A DNA stretch of 44,411 nucleotides from Pyxidicoccus caerfyrddinensis (GTDB taxonomy: Bacteria > Myxococcota > Myxococcia > Myxococcales > Myxococcaceae): the NCBI RefSeq assembly GCF_010894405.1, contig NZ_JAAIYA010000001.1, positions 14,830-59,240 of the forward strand, read 5' to 3'. A program made the translations under genes and the position numbers. This document shows positions 1 through 8,962 of the stretch, piece by piece. Numbering within the stretch: position 1 is the first letter of the stretch; each line of letters opens with the position of its first letter. The notes under the pieces are model-generated. The model was not told the origin of the DNA. It saw nothing but the letters and a program-made list of their open reading frames with translations, and made no database searches.

Positions 1-425
1 CGGTGGAGGCCGCCAGCCGCATGGGTGGCGTCCAGGGCTCGGGCCAGCCGGGCAAGAAGCTCAAGCACCTGTCGCGAAGACGGGCGCTGTGCCTGGGCCC
101 ACTCATACAGCGGCAGGCCCTCCAGCCAGTCCATGACGAGCCAGGCGTAGGACACGCCCTCCCGGGGCTGCCAGTGGCCATGGTCCACCAGTCGGGGAAC
201 GGCGGGGTGGCGGATGCGCGAGAGCAGCTCGGCCTCACGCGCGAAGCGCGCATCCCCCGGGCTCACGGCCAGCTTGAGGGCCACGGCGTCGGCAGTCTGC
301 TGCTCGTCGCGCACCGCGCGGTAGACGACGCCGTAGGTGCCCCGGCCGCGCTGCTCCAGCAGTCGCCACGGGCCCAGTCGCGTCCCGGGGGGCAGTCTTG
401 CCGGATTGAGGTCGTCAAACTCCAT
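1..425 (-). CDS. Ser/Thr protein kinase, N-terminal part (cut by window edge)
   Basis: Partial gene read leftward from an ATG at 425, with GAGG about 7 nt upstream. The 141 residues are the N-lobe of a Hanks-type kinase: glycine loop GRGTYG (residues 27-32), the ALK lysine (Lys51), and on to the His just before the catalytic Arg-Asp. The window ends there, so the catalytic loop, DFG motif and any membrane segment are unseen. The DNA is nearly identical to the first 425 bp of the complete kinase gene at 19682-21136, so this is a second copy. Whether it is full length or a fragment beyond the edge cannot be told. Confidence 0.85.
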   Translation of the reverse strand, partial: MEFDDLNPARLPPGTRLGPWRLLEQRGRGTYGVVYRAVRDEQQTADAVALKLAVSPGDARFAREAELLSRIRHPAVPRLVDHGHWQPREGVSYAWLVMDWLEGLPLYEWAQAQRPSSRQVLELLARLARALDATHAAGGLH

Positions 426-512
426 GAGTTACCTCGTGAGGCGGTCCGCACCGCGCACGAGGAGACTACTCGCGAGGTAGGTGAACTCCAACGTCATCCG
501 GCAGGTGGACGA
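1..512. repeat. 512-bp duplication, left copy
   Basis: Bases 1-512 match 20712-21223 with only two differences found by eye (positions 462 and 502). The copy covers the kinase 5' end plus its 87-bp upstream region and ends abruptly at 512, after which the two flanks are unrelated. The true left end of the repeat lies outside the window. Confidence 0.95.
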
Positions 513-1035
513 CAGCCCTCCACACCGGACTGACGTGGGGAGCCCGGACAGCCACAGGTGAAAGCGCATGCTTCACCGCCGCTGCAGGTAGCGCAGCAGC
601 AGGGGGCTGCGCGGCCTCTCCACCGGCGGGGCGCACCACTCAGGCGGCCTCCGTCAGCGGTCCTCCTCGGCCCCTCGACACCTGCCCACCTCCCTCAACA
701 GTGCCTCTATCCGTCTTATGCTCCAATCGAGGCACCTGAAAATGGAACGGGTGCTCCAGTCACTGAACCGGGCTCTGGGGCAGCGCCGACCCAATGCGTC
801 GTGCACCAGGATTCAGGTGAGTGTCGGTGTCTCGACAAACGTAGCGAACCCGTGTGCTGTACCTCTGCTCGTGGCTTCCGTCTAAACAGGCGGCACGCTG
901 GGTTGAAAGCCAATGCGAGGAGTGAGCTCATTCCTCACGCACCACAAAGCCCGCTGTGTCCTGGCTTCCGCTGAGGAAGAGTTTTCGCCAGAGAGGATGG
1001 GGTGCGATTTGGGGACCTGGAAGACCATCACCGCC
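426..1035. other. Intergenic region, no supported gene
   Basis: Holds the kinase promoter region (within the duplication, up to 512), then a ~90-bp spacer and direct repeat A (609-723). Read leftward, bases 550-723 give a coherent-looking C-terminal peptide ending PLLLRYLQRR and a stop, interrupted by one in-frame TGA. This suggests a decayed gene end, but I cannot name the family. Bases 724-1035 have somewhat lower GC and are likely the promoter region of the next gene. Open frames here look like shadows. Confidence 0.5.
609..723. repeat. Direct repeat A (pairs with 3471-3582)
   Basis: A 115-bp block about 88-90% identical, with a 3-bp indel, to 3471-3582 in the same orientation. The best-conserved part is the right end, including CTGCCCACCTCCCTCAACAG. 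The two copies bracket exactly the two secreted-protein genes at 1036-3442. No terminal inverted repeats or target-site duplication were recognised, so this is either a dispersed element or the scar of a segmental insertion. Confidence 0.8.
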
Positions 1036-1524
1036 GTGAAAAGGCTTTGCGTTGCCACCTCACTCGCCGGTCTGGCGACCATCAGCCACGCTGCGGCGAT
1101 CTTCGGTCTGCAGACCGTACCGGCGTGGAATGAGCGGAGCGATCTCACTGTCGAGGTGACGAACTGGTCGAAGCTCGAATTTCAGGTCGACAGCCTCGCG
1201 GTGACACTGTCGGGCGGCGGCGGTCGCCCCTGCCAATGGGCGGTGACTCCTGCCTTCGCGCTCGGTCCCACCGACAAGCGCGCAGTGCTCGTCGCGGACC
1301 GCAGTGCAGTGCAGGCCTGCCTGCGTGGCCGAAACCCGGCCGTGGCGCTCGACACAAAGAGCCTCCACTTCGTGGCCGTGGTGCCGGACAAGGAGGGGGG
1401 GCCGGACAAGGAGGCGGCGCACCGACCCACGGAGCTCGTGCTGCGAGTCGAAGTGCACGTGAGCCGCAGCGGTCGCACGCTGGAGACCTCGTCGGCCTGG
1501 TTGCTCGAACAAGGCCAGCGATAG
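1036..1524 (+). CDS. Small secreted protein, unknown function
   Basis: 162 residues from a GTG at 1036. This start is preferred because it puts a clean signal peptide first (KRLC, hydrophobic core, cleavage near SHA-AA at residues 18-21). An ATG at 997 in the same frame would add 13 polar residues. The mature part is predicted to be beta-rich with two Cys (in GRPCQW and AVQACLRGR) that could pair. It ends 10 nt before the next gene and both appear to form an operon. No family was recognised. It may be a partner or chaperone of the downstream CXXCH protein, which is inference from adjacency only. Confidence 0.7.
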   Translation: MKRLCVATSLAGLATISHAAAIFGLQTVPAWNERSDLTVEVTNWSKLEFQVDSLAVTLSGGGGRPCQWAVTPAFALGPTDKRAVLVADRSAVQACLRGRNPAVALDTKSLHFVAVVPDKEGGPDKEAAHRPTELVLRVEVHVSRSGRTLETSSAWLLEQGQR

Positions 1525-1534
1525 TGGGGACGCC

Positions 1535-3442
1535 ATGAAGCTGCGCCTATGGGTCGCTGGAGTGACGGTGGCAGTCGCCTGCTTCCCGCTGACCCTCGTC
1601 CATTCCGCACCCTCGTCACGCGTTGACTATGCCCAGAAGTGTGCGCTCGAAATGGGGGGCATCCCCAAGTTCAACTGCATGACCGGTGCCGTCATTCCCA
1701 TCACCAAGAACGGCCAACCCGTCACACAGGCACAGCCTGGCGAGAGCTGCGACAATCCCATCCAGCTCGGGCTCGGGGGCAGTCAGTGCGTGCCCTACTC
1801 ACGCTTCCTCCGCATCCCCAGCACGATACCGACAGTCGAGACGGTGGTCATCTGCCGGAAGTACCAACAAAACGACAAGGGGCCGTTCGACTCGGCCTTC
1901 ACGGACATCGCAGTCATCCAGCACAACCGGGCCACCGGCAATACGTGCTTCTTTCAGAGCCACCTGGATGCCAACCTCGACGGCAGCCAGGTCCCCAGCC
2001 CACAAGACGCCACCACAGAGGCGGCCCAGTATTGGCTTGATCCTCCCGGTGTGGCCGGCATCCATTGCACCGGTTGCCACGACGCCGATCCCTTCATCTG
2101 GTCGAAGTACATCATCCAGGTCGCGAATCCGACCCACTGGAACCCGGTGGGGCTCTGGAACTCCAATTATCAGGACATGTTCGGCTCCACCGTCAGGACC
2201 TTCCGCCCACCGAACAACTCCTGCACCAGCTGCCATCGCATCGGCGACAAGACCTGCGAGCAAAATGATACGGGGGAAGGCCGCATGACCGTGCGGGAGG
2301 TCGCCGACAAGCTGTGGATGCCTCCCGGGTTTGCCAGCACCCACCAGCAGTGGGACGCCGATTTCAAGGCGGCCGTCCTGGAGCTCTACGCATGTTGTAA
2401 AGACTCGACAACGGCGAACTGCAACACCCGGGAAGCCACGGCCGAGCCCGACGGCGACAACGACTTCGTTGCCGACAGCATCGACAACTGTCCCTCCGTG
2501 GCCAACAGGAACCAACTCAACACCGATGGCGACCCGCGCGGCGACGCCTGCGACAACTGCCCGTATCATCCAAGCCCAGCTCAGACCGACCTGGATCAGG
2601 ACGGCTGGGGCGACCTCTGCGACAACTGCCCGAGCGTTCCCAATGCGGATCAGCTCAACACGGATGGTGACAAAGAGGGAGACAGCTGCGACGCGGATGA
2701 CGACAACGACTTGTGCCTGGATGCAGCCGATGACAAGCCGAAGGAAGACTCAACCCGGATCGGGTGGCGCATCGCCGCGAATTGTCCCGACACTGCGCGG
2801 GAGGTGTTCGGATGGGACGGTGCGGACTCGGACGGAGACGGAGTACGCAATTGTGCCGACGCCGACGATGACCAGGATGGAATAGCGGACGGTGAGGATG
2901 TTTGCCCCGTCAACCCGGGTAGCGAGTTGGCCTGCCAATTTCCATCCGTCAGCTGCCCGGTGCAGACCTTCTGGAAGGTCTGCCAGTTTGGCGGCTGCAA
3001 CCGATTCGAGATCCGGATCTCGTCAAGGGTCAATCCTAGCTGGACGGTCGTGAACTTCGTCATCTCCGAAGAAGCGGTCGTGATGTTGCCGAGCGGCGCG
3101 GAGACCGTCGAGGCAATCGAAGCCGCGGTCCTCGGCCAGGTTCAGGCCTCCGCGGTCGTGGGCCAGCGAGGCCTGCCAACGGTTGGCGGCGCGCAGCGAC
3201 ACCAGGCCCCGGCAGCCACCTCGCAGCGAGGCACTTCGCGGATGGTCAGATTGGAGATCTGGTCCAAGGGAACGCCACGACGACCGGGCCGGTTCGTGGC
3301 GAGGATCGCAGAATACGATCCGCTGGAGGTGCGTCAGGGCAAGAGCACGGGTGGAACCGCGCTCATCGTAAAGGTCGCCGACAATGGGACTGGGATCTCC
3401 GTGGAGAAGGCTTCGGCCCCCCGAGCCGAGTCCGTGCGGTAG
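1535..3442 (+). CDS. Secreted CXXCH (haem c-type) protein with thrombospondin type 3 repeats
   Basis: 635 residues from an ATG at 1535 preceded by GGGGAC. A signal peptide covers residues 1-25. Two haem c attachment motifs are visible: CTGCH (Cys178, Cys181, His182) and CTSCH (Cys230, Cys233, His234). The first 300 residues therefore look like a periplasmic or secreted di-haem protein, perhaps an electron carrier. Residues ~305-470 are Asp-rich calcium-binding thrombospondin type 3 repeats (units such as DGDNDFVADSIDNCP and DLDQDGWGDLCDNCP). A Cys-poor C-terminal region of unknown fold follows. Such stalks usually space a domain away from the membrane or matrix. Fusion to a CXXCH domain suggests extracellular redox, but the substrate is unknown. 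Confidence 0.75.
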   Translation: MKLRLWVAGVTVAVACFPLTLVHSAPSSRVDYAQKCALEMGGIPKFNCMTGAVIPITKNGQPVTQAQPGESCDNPIQLGLGGSQCVPYSRFLRIPSTIPTVETVVICRKYQQNDKGPFDSAFTDIAVIQHNRATGNTCFFQSHLDANLDGSQVPSPQDATTEAAQYWLDPPGVAGIHCTGCHDADPFIWSKYIIQVANPTHWNPVGLWNSNYQDMFGSTVRTFRPPNNSCTSCHRIGDKTCEQNDTGEGRMTVREVADKLWMPPGFASTHQQWDADFKAAVLELYACCKDSTTANCNTREATAEPDGDNDFVADSIDNCPSVANRNQLNTDGDPRGDACDNCPYHPSPAQTDLDQDGWGDLCDNCPSVPNADQLNTDGDKEGDSCDADDDNDLCLDAADDKPKEDSTRIGWRIAANCPDTAREVFGWDGADSDGDGVRNCADADDDQDGIADGEDVCPVNPGSELACQFPSVSCPVQTFWKVCQFGGCNRFEIRISSRVNPSWTVVNFVISEEAVVMLPSGAETVEAIEAAVLGQVQASAVVGQRGLPTVGGAQRHQAPAATSQRGTSRMVRLEIWSKGTPRRPGRFVARIAEYDPLEVRQGKSTGGTALIVKVADNGTGISVEKASAPRAESVR

Positions 3443-3470
3443 AAGGCGCGCAGGTTGACCCCAAGGGGCG

Positions 3471-3582
3471 GCGCGGCCTCTCCACCGGCGGGGTGCACAA
3501 CTCAGGCGGCCCCCGACAGCGCTCCTCCTCCCCTCGGCACCTGCCCACCTCCCTCAACAGTGCCTCTATCCGTCTCATGCTC
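3471..3582. repeat. Direct repeat B (pairs with 609-723)
   Basis: Second copy of the ~115-bp repeat, starting 28 bp after the stop of the CXXCH protein gene. In the leftward frame this copy stays open (starting MRRIEALLREVGR) where copy A has a stop, so both look like pieces of one ancestral coding sequence of unknown identity. Confidence 0.8.
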
Positions 3583-3726
3583 GGTGGAGGACTCGGGGGC
3601 GCGCCCCACTGGGCCTCCATCCTTCATTGCTCTTGCGGCCTCCGCCAAGCCCGCGTTTTCACTGGGGCCGGGGAGGAATCATCGGTCGACCGATGAATCC
3701 GGACCCTTGACGTCGTTCTGGTGTGC

Positions 3727-4650
3727 ATGACAGAGCCCACTCCCTTCCCGCCCCCGATGACCGCCTTCGACGCGCTCGTGCGGCCGCACCGCCGCGCGTT
3801 GCATCTCCACTGCTACCGCATGGTCGGCTCGTTCGCTGAGGCCGACGACCTCGTGCAGGAAACGCTGCTGCGCGCGTGGAATGCGCGCGACGCGTTCGAC
3901 ACGAGCGGCGGTGAGGCCGGGATGCGGCGCTGGCTGTACCGCATCGCCACGAACGCCTGCCTCGACCACCTGCGGAGCTCCTCGCGGCAGGCGACCTCCG
4001 CGCGCTCGTTCGCCGAGACTCCCTGGCTGCAGCCCTACCCGGACGTCCTGCTCGAGGAGGAGGCCGTCACGCGCGAGTCCATCGCCCTGGGCTATCTGGC
4101 CCTCATCCAGCGGCTGCCTCCGCGGCAGCGGGCGGCCTTCATGCTGTGCGAGCTCCTCGACTGGTCGGCGGCCGAGACAGCCTCACTGCTGGAGACCTCG
4201 GTCGCGGCGGTCAACAGCAGCCTCCAGCGTGCACGCGCCACGCTCTCGCGCCACGAGGCGCCCCCGCGCGGCGACGCAGTGACGGCCGACGAGCGCGCGC
4301 TGCTGGGGGCGTTCATCTCGGCGCACCAGAGCGGCGACTGCAAGGCGTCCATCGCTCTGCTCACGCGCGACGTGCGCGTGACCATGCCGCCGCTGCCCGC
4401 GTGCATCGAGGGCGTGGACCAGGTGCTCCCGCTCATGGAGCGTGCGAACGCCATGGGCGAGTGGCGGCTGGTGCCGGCGTGGGCCAACCGCATGCCCGCG
4501 GCCGTGAGCTACCTGCGGCGACCGGGCGACCACGAGCTGCGCGCCTTCAAGCTCGACGTTCTGCACGTGCGCGACGGCCGCATCCACGAGATCACCACGT
4601 TCCAACCCACGCTGCTGGCCGCCTTCGGCCTGCCAGAGGTGCTCGCGTGA
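3727..4650 (+). CDS. ECF-type sigma-70 factor with C-terminal SnoaL-like domain
   Basis: 307 residues from an ATG at 3727; an in-frame GTG at 3721 is possible. Region sigma2 spans residues ~14-84, with the typical HCYRMVGSFAEADDLVQETLLRAW-like core. Region sigma4 spans ~122-175 (RLPPRQRAAFMLCELL, then a helix-turn-helix). The remaining ~125 residues resemble the SnoaL/NTF2-like tail found on SigG/SigJ/ECF41-type factors, where the tail modulates activity in place of a separate anti-sigma factor. No anti-sigma gene is adjacent. The stop overlaps the start of the hydrolase gene, so the two are co-expressed. Confidence 0.9.
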   Translation: MTEPTPFPPPMTAFDALVRPHRRALHLHCYRMVGSFAEADDLVQETLLRAWNARDAFDTSGGEAGMRRWLYRIATNACLDHLRSSSRQATSARSFAETPWLQPYPDVLLEEEAVTRESIALGYLALIQRLPPRQRAAFMLCELLDWSAAETASLLETSVAAVNSSLQRARATLSRHEAPPRGDAVTADERALLGAFISAHQSGDCKASIALLTRDVRVTMPPLPACIEGVDQVLPLMERANAMGEWRLVPAWANRMPAAVSYLRRPGDHELRAFKLDVLHVRDGRIHEITTFQPTLLAAFGLPEVLA

Positions 4651-5543
4651 GGGCGCTCCTTGCCGCCCTGTCCCTCCTCGCCGTCTCCTGCACCTCCATT
4701 CCCTCCTCCCGAGGCTCCTCTCCCATGACCTCCCCCACCGCCCCGACGAAGACCGGCTACGCCCACGTGAACGGCCTGCACCTCTATTACGAAGTGCGCG
4801 GCCCTCTCGCCGACGGAGGCATGCCGCTCGTGCTGCTGCACGGCGGACTCCACAACACCACGCTGGACGCTCCGGTCGCGACGCGCCTCGCGCAGGGTCG
4901 CCAGGTCATCTCGGTCGACCTCCAGGGCCACGGCAGGACCGCCGACGTCGACCGACCGCTGCGCTACGAGCAGCTGGCGGACGACCTCGCGGCCCTGCTC
5001 GACGAGCTGCGCGTGCCGCAGGCGGACGTGCTGGGCTACTCGCTGGGCGGTGGTGTCGGCCTGCGCCTCGCCATTCAGCATCCGTCGCGCGTGCGCAAGC
5101 TCGTCGTGGTGAGCGCGCCGTTCAGCAATACCGGCTGGTACCCGGAGGTAGCCGCGGCGTTCCAGCACCTGACCGGCGCGCTCGCCGACATGATGAAGCC
5201 CGCGCCGGTGTACCAGACCTACGCCGCCATCGCGCCCGATTCGGCGGGCTTCGCGCGCCTCATCGACAAGACCGGCGAGCTCCAGCGCCGCCCCTACGAC
5301 TGGTCCGCGGAGGTGTCGAAGCTCTCCATGCCCGTGCTCCTCGTGTTCGCCGACGCGGACAGCATGCCGCCCTCGTACATCGCGCAGTTCTACGGGCTGC
5401 TCGGCGGAGGCCAGCGCGACGGCGGCCTCGACGGCAGCGGCCGCCCCAAGTCGAGCCTCGCCATCCTGCCCGGCCGCACGCACTACGACCTGTTCGAGTC
5501 CCCGGCGATGGTCACAGCCGTCGAGCCCTTCCTCGGGCCCTGA
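4647..5543 (+). CDS. Alpha/beta-hydrolase lipoprotein
   Basis: 298 residues from a GTG at 4647 whose GTGA overlaps the sigma factor's stop, a translational coupling arrangement. The N-terminus is a lipoprotein signal (LAVSC, Cys15). The catalytic domain shows the oxyanion region LLHGG, the nucleophile elbow GYSLGG, an acid in FADAD and a His in GRTHYDL, as expected for an alpha/beta hydrolase with a Ser-Asp-His triad. Substrate unknown; an esterase or lactonase is possible. Coupling to an ECF factor suggests it belongs to the same stress or envelope regulon. Confidence 0.85.
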   Translation: MRALLAALSLLAVSCTSIPSSRGSSPMTSPTAPTKTGYAHVNGLHLYYEVRGPLADGGMPLVLLHGGLHNTTLDAPVATRLAQGRQVISVDLQGHGRTADVDRPLRYEQLADDLAALLDELRVPQADVLGYSLGGGVGLRLAIQHPSRVRKLVVVSAPFSNTGWYPEVAAAFQHLTGALADMMKPAPVYQTYAAIAPDSAGFARLIDKTGELQRRPYDWSAEVSKLSMPVLLVFADADSMPPSYIAQFYGLLGGGQRDGGLDGSGRPKSSLAILPGRTHYDLFESPAMVTAVEPFLGP

Positions 5544-5554
5544 CCCATTGCGAA

Positions 5555-6268
5555 TCAGTTGCCCGCCACGTGCCCATTCAGCCAGGGCACGATGCGGCCC
5601 AGCACATCGGGGCGCGGGTTCTCCAGGGTGATGGGGCCCTCGCTCTTCGTGGGAATGGGGACCGGCACGGGGGACGTGTCGATCCGGCCCTCTACCTTCA
5701 GCGTGGAGGGCAGCGTGAGGCAGTACGTCTGCGGCGTGAACGAGCCGAAGGTCTTGTACACGAGGACGTACTGGCGCCCCGCTTCGATTGGGTAGTCGAT
5801 GATCGCCGTCCCGGTCTCGAGCGCGTCCTCGAGGTAGCTGCCTCCGTAGGCGGTGAAGGTGACGCCGTCCTCGACGGACGCCATGCTGAGCGGATATCCG
5901 TAGCCATATCGATAGCCATTGGGGTTGGCCGAAATCACATCGCCCTGGATGACCACCGTTCCGGTCTCTTGGGCGGTGAGGACGAAGGCGTCGTAGCGGA
6001 AGTCCAGGATGCCCAGCGCGGAGTCGGTGGTGAGCAACCCACTGAGTGCGCAGCCCTCGGGTACCGGCGTGCGGGTGTCGGGGGCCCGGGCCGAGGACGT
6101 GAGGGAAAAGGGAGAGGTCTGGGTCTGCGGAGTGCCCGTAGATGAATCCGGGGTGGTGTCATCCGGCGCAGGCCCGGGAGCGGGAATGGGCTCCGACTCG
6201 GGTTGGCAGGCGGTCACCTGGGCCAGGAGCACGAGCAGAACGGGGACACACCGGTACGAACGCTTCAT
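5555..6268 (-). CDS. Lipoprotein, unknown function
   Basis: 237 residues from an ATG at 6268, chosen because GGAGAG lies 7 nt upstream and a lipoprotein signal (LAQVTAC, Cys21) begins at once; the open frame continues upstream but without coding character. A Pro/Thr/Ser-rich linker covers residues 22-65. The rest is a beta-sandwich-like domain, with tandem Tyr/Gly (YRYGYGYP) and a PPC-like half (GRQYVLVYKTFGS). It is probably outer-membrane anchored and surface exposed. It converges with the hydrolase gene, with 11 bp between stops. Confidence 0.75.
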   Translation of the reverse strand: MKRSYRCVPVLLVLLAQVTACQPESEPIPAPGPAPDDTTPDSSTGTPQTQTSPFSLTSSARAPDTRTPVPEGCALSGLLTTDSALGILDFRYDAFVLTAQETGTVVIQGDVISANPNGYRYGYGYPLSMASVEDGVTFTAYGGSYLEDALETGTAIIDYPIEAGRQYVLVYKTFGSFTPQTYCLTLPSTLKVEGRIDTSPVPVPIPTKSEGPITLENPRPDVLGRIVPWLNGHVAGN

Positions 6269-6532
6269 GGAAATCTCTCCCATCAGGCCGGCCCCGTGCG
6301 CATGCTCCGGAAAGCCTGCTGCGACGTCAAGGAGGCCTCGCTCGAGGCTCCCCACCAGGGTGCGCGCTGTCGTCTGGATGATGCTCGGCCCTCGCCCGCG
6401 TGTGCCGCCTCCGGACACCCGCCGTCCCACAGCCGTACAGCGCCCGAGGCTCCTGGCGACGGCACGTGTCGTCACTTCGCCCACTTGAGTCCCGGGCCGC
6501 GTTGGCACGCCTCTGGCTAAAGAAGTCCGGCC

Positions 6533-8962
6533 ATGCCCTCCTTCCTCCAGGACCTGCGCTACGGCGCCCGCTCGCTGCGACGCAGCCCCGGCTTCACGCT
6601 GGCGACCGTGCTCGCGCTGGGCCTCGGCATCGGAGCCAACACCATGCTCTTCAGCGTGGTGAGCGCACTGATGCTGCGCCCGCTGCCCCTCCCCCAGCCG
6701 GAACAGCTCGTGTCCGTGTGGGGGATGAACCGGGACGAGGGCGACGCCAATTCGGGCCTGGCTCGCCCGGACGTCGAGGACCTGCGCCAGGAGGTGAAGT
6801 CCTTCGCCGGGCTGGCTGCGTTCAATACCGCGGGCATCACCCTCACCGGCCCGGGCGTGGAGCCCGAGCGCGTGGAGGGCGCGATGGTGAGCGAGGACTT
6901 CTTCCGCGTCGTCGGCGTGGCGCCCCTGCTGGGTCGCTGGCTGTCCGCCGAGGAGCAGTTGCTCAACGGCCCACGCGCGGTGGTGCTGTCCCACGGGCTC
7001 TGGGTGCGCCGCTTCGGGGGCGACGCCCAGGTGCTGGGGCGCACGCTGGAGCTGGATGGCCAGTCCTACTCCGTGGTGGGAGTGATGCCCCCGGGCTTCG
7101 ACTTCCCCCGAGAGGGCGCCAGGGACGCGGTGCTGCTCTGGGCCCCGCTGCACGCCAATGCCTTCCTCCGCGCCAACTGGGACAACCGGGGCGCGCACAG
7201 CCTGAACGCGGTGGCGCGGCTGACTCCCGGTGCTCGCCTCACGCAGGCCCAGGCCGAGACCGATGCCATCACCACCGCGCTCGCCCGGGAGCACCCGGAA
7301 AGCAACAGCCACCGCTCCGTGAGCCTCCTGGGCCTGCAGGCGCGGCTGTCCGCCGGGACGCGCCGCCCCGCCCTGCTGCTGCTGGGCGCGGTGACGCTGC
7401 TGCTGCTCATCGCCTGCGTCAACGTGGCGCAGCTCCTGCTGGCCCGCGCGCTGGCGCGGCAGCAGGAGTTCGCGGTGCGCACCGCCCTGGGCGCGGGGCG
7501 GGGCGCGCTGGTGGGACAGCTCCTCTCCGAGGGCTCGCTGCTCGCCTTCGCGGGAGGGGCGCTGGGGCTGCTGCTGGGTGTGTGGGGCGTGGACGCGCTG
7601 AACGCGCTGCTGCCCGCGGCGGCGCACCAGGTGCAGTCGGTGCGGGTGGACGGGCTGGCGCTGGCGTACACGGCGGGGCTGTCGGTGGCGGTGGCGCTGC
7701 TGTGTGGCCTGGCGCCGCTGCACACCGCCGCGAGCGCCAGCCTGGGCGGGCTGCTCCAGAGCACGCGCGGCACCAGCGCGGGACGCGGGGCGCTGCGCTG
7801 GCGCGCGGTGCTGGTGTCCACGCAGGTGGCGCTCGCGCTGGTGCTGCTGGCCGGCGCGGGGCTGTTGGTGCGCAGCGCGCAGCGGCTGGCGGCGGTGGAC
7901 CCGGGCTACCGGCCGGAGAACATCACCCTGCTTCGGGTCAGCCTGCCCGACGTCCGTTATGCCGACGACGCCATGGCCCCATTCTTCAACCGGCTGCTGG
8001 AGCGCACGCGCTCGCTACCCGGGGTGGAGTCGGCGGCCCTGGTGACGCCGGGGATGGTGTCGGGCGGCGCCGTCTCGCTCAGCCTGGACATCCCCAGCCG
8101 ACCCACCTCGCCGGGCGAGCGTCAGTCCGTGGCCTACCGCGCGATGAGCGACGGCGTCTTCACCACGCTGGGAATTCCCCTGCGGCGCGGGCGCGACTTC
8201 ACGTCCCGGGACGATGCCAGCGCTCCAGCGGTGGTGGTGGTGAACGAGGCCTTCGCGCGCCGCTTCTTCCCCGGGGAGGAGGTGCTCGGCAGGAGCATCG
8301 TCATTGGCTATGGAGACCCGCTGCCGCGCGAGGTGGTGGGCGTGGTGGGCGACGTGCGCGCCCGCTCGCTGGACGTGGCCGCCCAGCCGGAGGTGTATGC
8401 GCCGCAGCAACAGACGCCCTGGCCCTTCTCCACGCTGGTGGTGCGCAGCCGCCTTTCTCCGGCCCAGGTGGCGGCCACGGTGAAGGCGGAGCTGCACCAA
8501 CTGGACTCTCAGTTGCCCCTTCCGCCCCCCACCACGCTGGAGCAGAGCCTGGAGCGCTCCGTGGCGGACCGTCGCTTCCAGCGCGTGCTGTTGCTGGCCT
8601 TCGCGCTGACGGCGCTGGCGCTCGCCTCGCTGGGCATCTATGGGCTGATGGCCTACAGCGTCGCGCAGCGGCGGCGGGAGCTGGGCATCCGCCTGGCATT
8701 GGGGGCGATGCCGTCCGACGTGGTACGGCTGGTGATGCGTCACGCGCTGCGGATGTGCGCTGTGGGCCTGGGTGTGGGGCTGGTGCTGGCGCTCGCGCTG
8801 TCGCGGGTGCTGGAGGGGCTGCTGTACGACGTGAGCGCCACGGACCCGCTGACCTTCGCCGTCGTGCCGCTGCTGCTGCTCGGCGTGGTGGCGCTGGCGA
8901 GCTGGCTGCCTGCGCGGCACGCCTCGCGTGTGTCTCCGGGTGAAGCGATGTCGGCCGACTGA
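6533..8962 (+). CDS. ADOP-family (MacB-like) ABC transporter permease
   Basis: 809 residues with the ADOP hallmark opening (LRYGARSLRRSPGFTLATV). This is followed by a first transmembrane helix (~22-45), a large periplasmic MacB-PCD domain (~50-280), three membrane helices and a FtsX domain (~285-400), a second periplasmic domain (~440-670), and a final FtsX domain with about three helices (~690-800) ending in the usual PARHASRVSPGEAM motif. ADOP proteins are duplicated MacB/FtsX permeases usually found without an adjacent ATPase, and none is adjacent here. They probably work in mechanotransmission or efflux; the substrate is unknown. Confidence 0.93.
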   Translation: MPSFLQDLRYGARSLRRSPGFTLATVLALGLGIGANTMLFSVVSALMLRPLPLPQPEQLVSVWGMNRDEGDANSGLARPDVEDLRQEVKSFAGLAAFNTAGITLTGPGVEPERVEGAMVSEDFFRVVGVAPLLGRWLSAEEQLLNGPRAVVLSHGLWVRRFGGDAQVLGRTLELDGQSYSVVGVMPPGFDFPREGARDAVLLWAPLHANAFLRANWDNRGAHSLNAVARLTPGARLTQAQAETDAITTALAREHPESNSHRSVSLLGLQARLSAGTRRPALLLLGAVTLLLLIACVNVAQLLLARALARQQEFAVRTALGAGRGALVGQLLSEGSLLAFAGGALGLLLGVWGVDALNALLPAAAHQVQSVRVDGLALAYTAGLSVAVALLCGLAPLHTAASASLGGLLQSTRGTSAGRGALRWRAVLVSTQVALALVLLAGAGLLVRSAQRLAAVDPGYRPENITLLRVSLPDVRYADDAMAPFFNRLLERTRSLPGVESAALVTPGMVSGGAVSLSLDIPSRPTSPGERQSVAYRAMSDGVFTTLGIPLRRGRDFTSRDDASAPAVVVVNEAFARRFFPGEEVLGRSIVIGYGDPLPREVVGVVGDVRARSLDVAAQPEVYAPQQQTPWPFSTLVVRSRLSPAQVAATVKAELHQLDSQLPLPPPTTLEQSLERSVADRRFQRVLLLAFALTALALASLGIYGLMAYSVAQRRRELGIRLALGAMPSDVVRLVMRHALRMCAVGLGVGLVLALALSRVLEGLLYDVSATDPLTFAVVPLLLLGVVALASWLPARHASRVSPGEAMSAD

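Noticed and set aside
558..974. 138-residue plus-strand open frame
   Set aside because: No ribosome binding site, no domain pattern, passes through the dispersed repeat A, and shows low-complexity composition.
6269..7723. Very long minus-strand open frame extending the 5555-6268 lipoprotein
   Set aside because: Gln/Arg/His-rich shadow of the permease gene; the real start has a ribosome binding site and lipoprotein signal.
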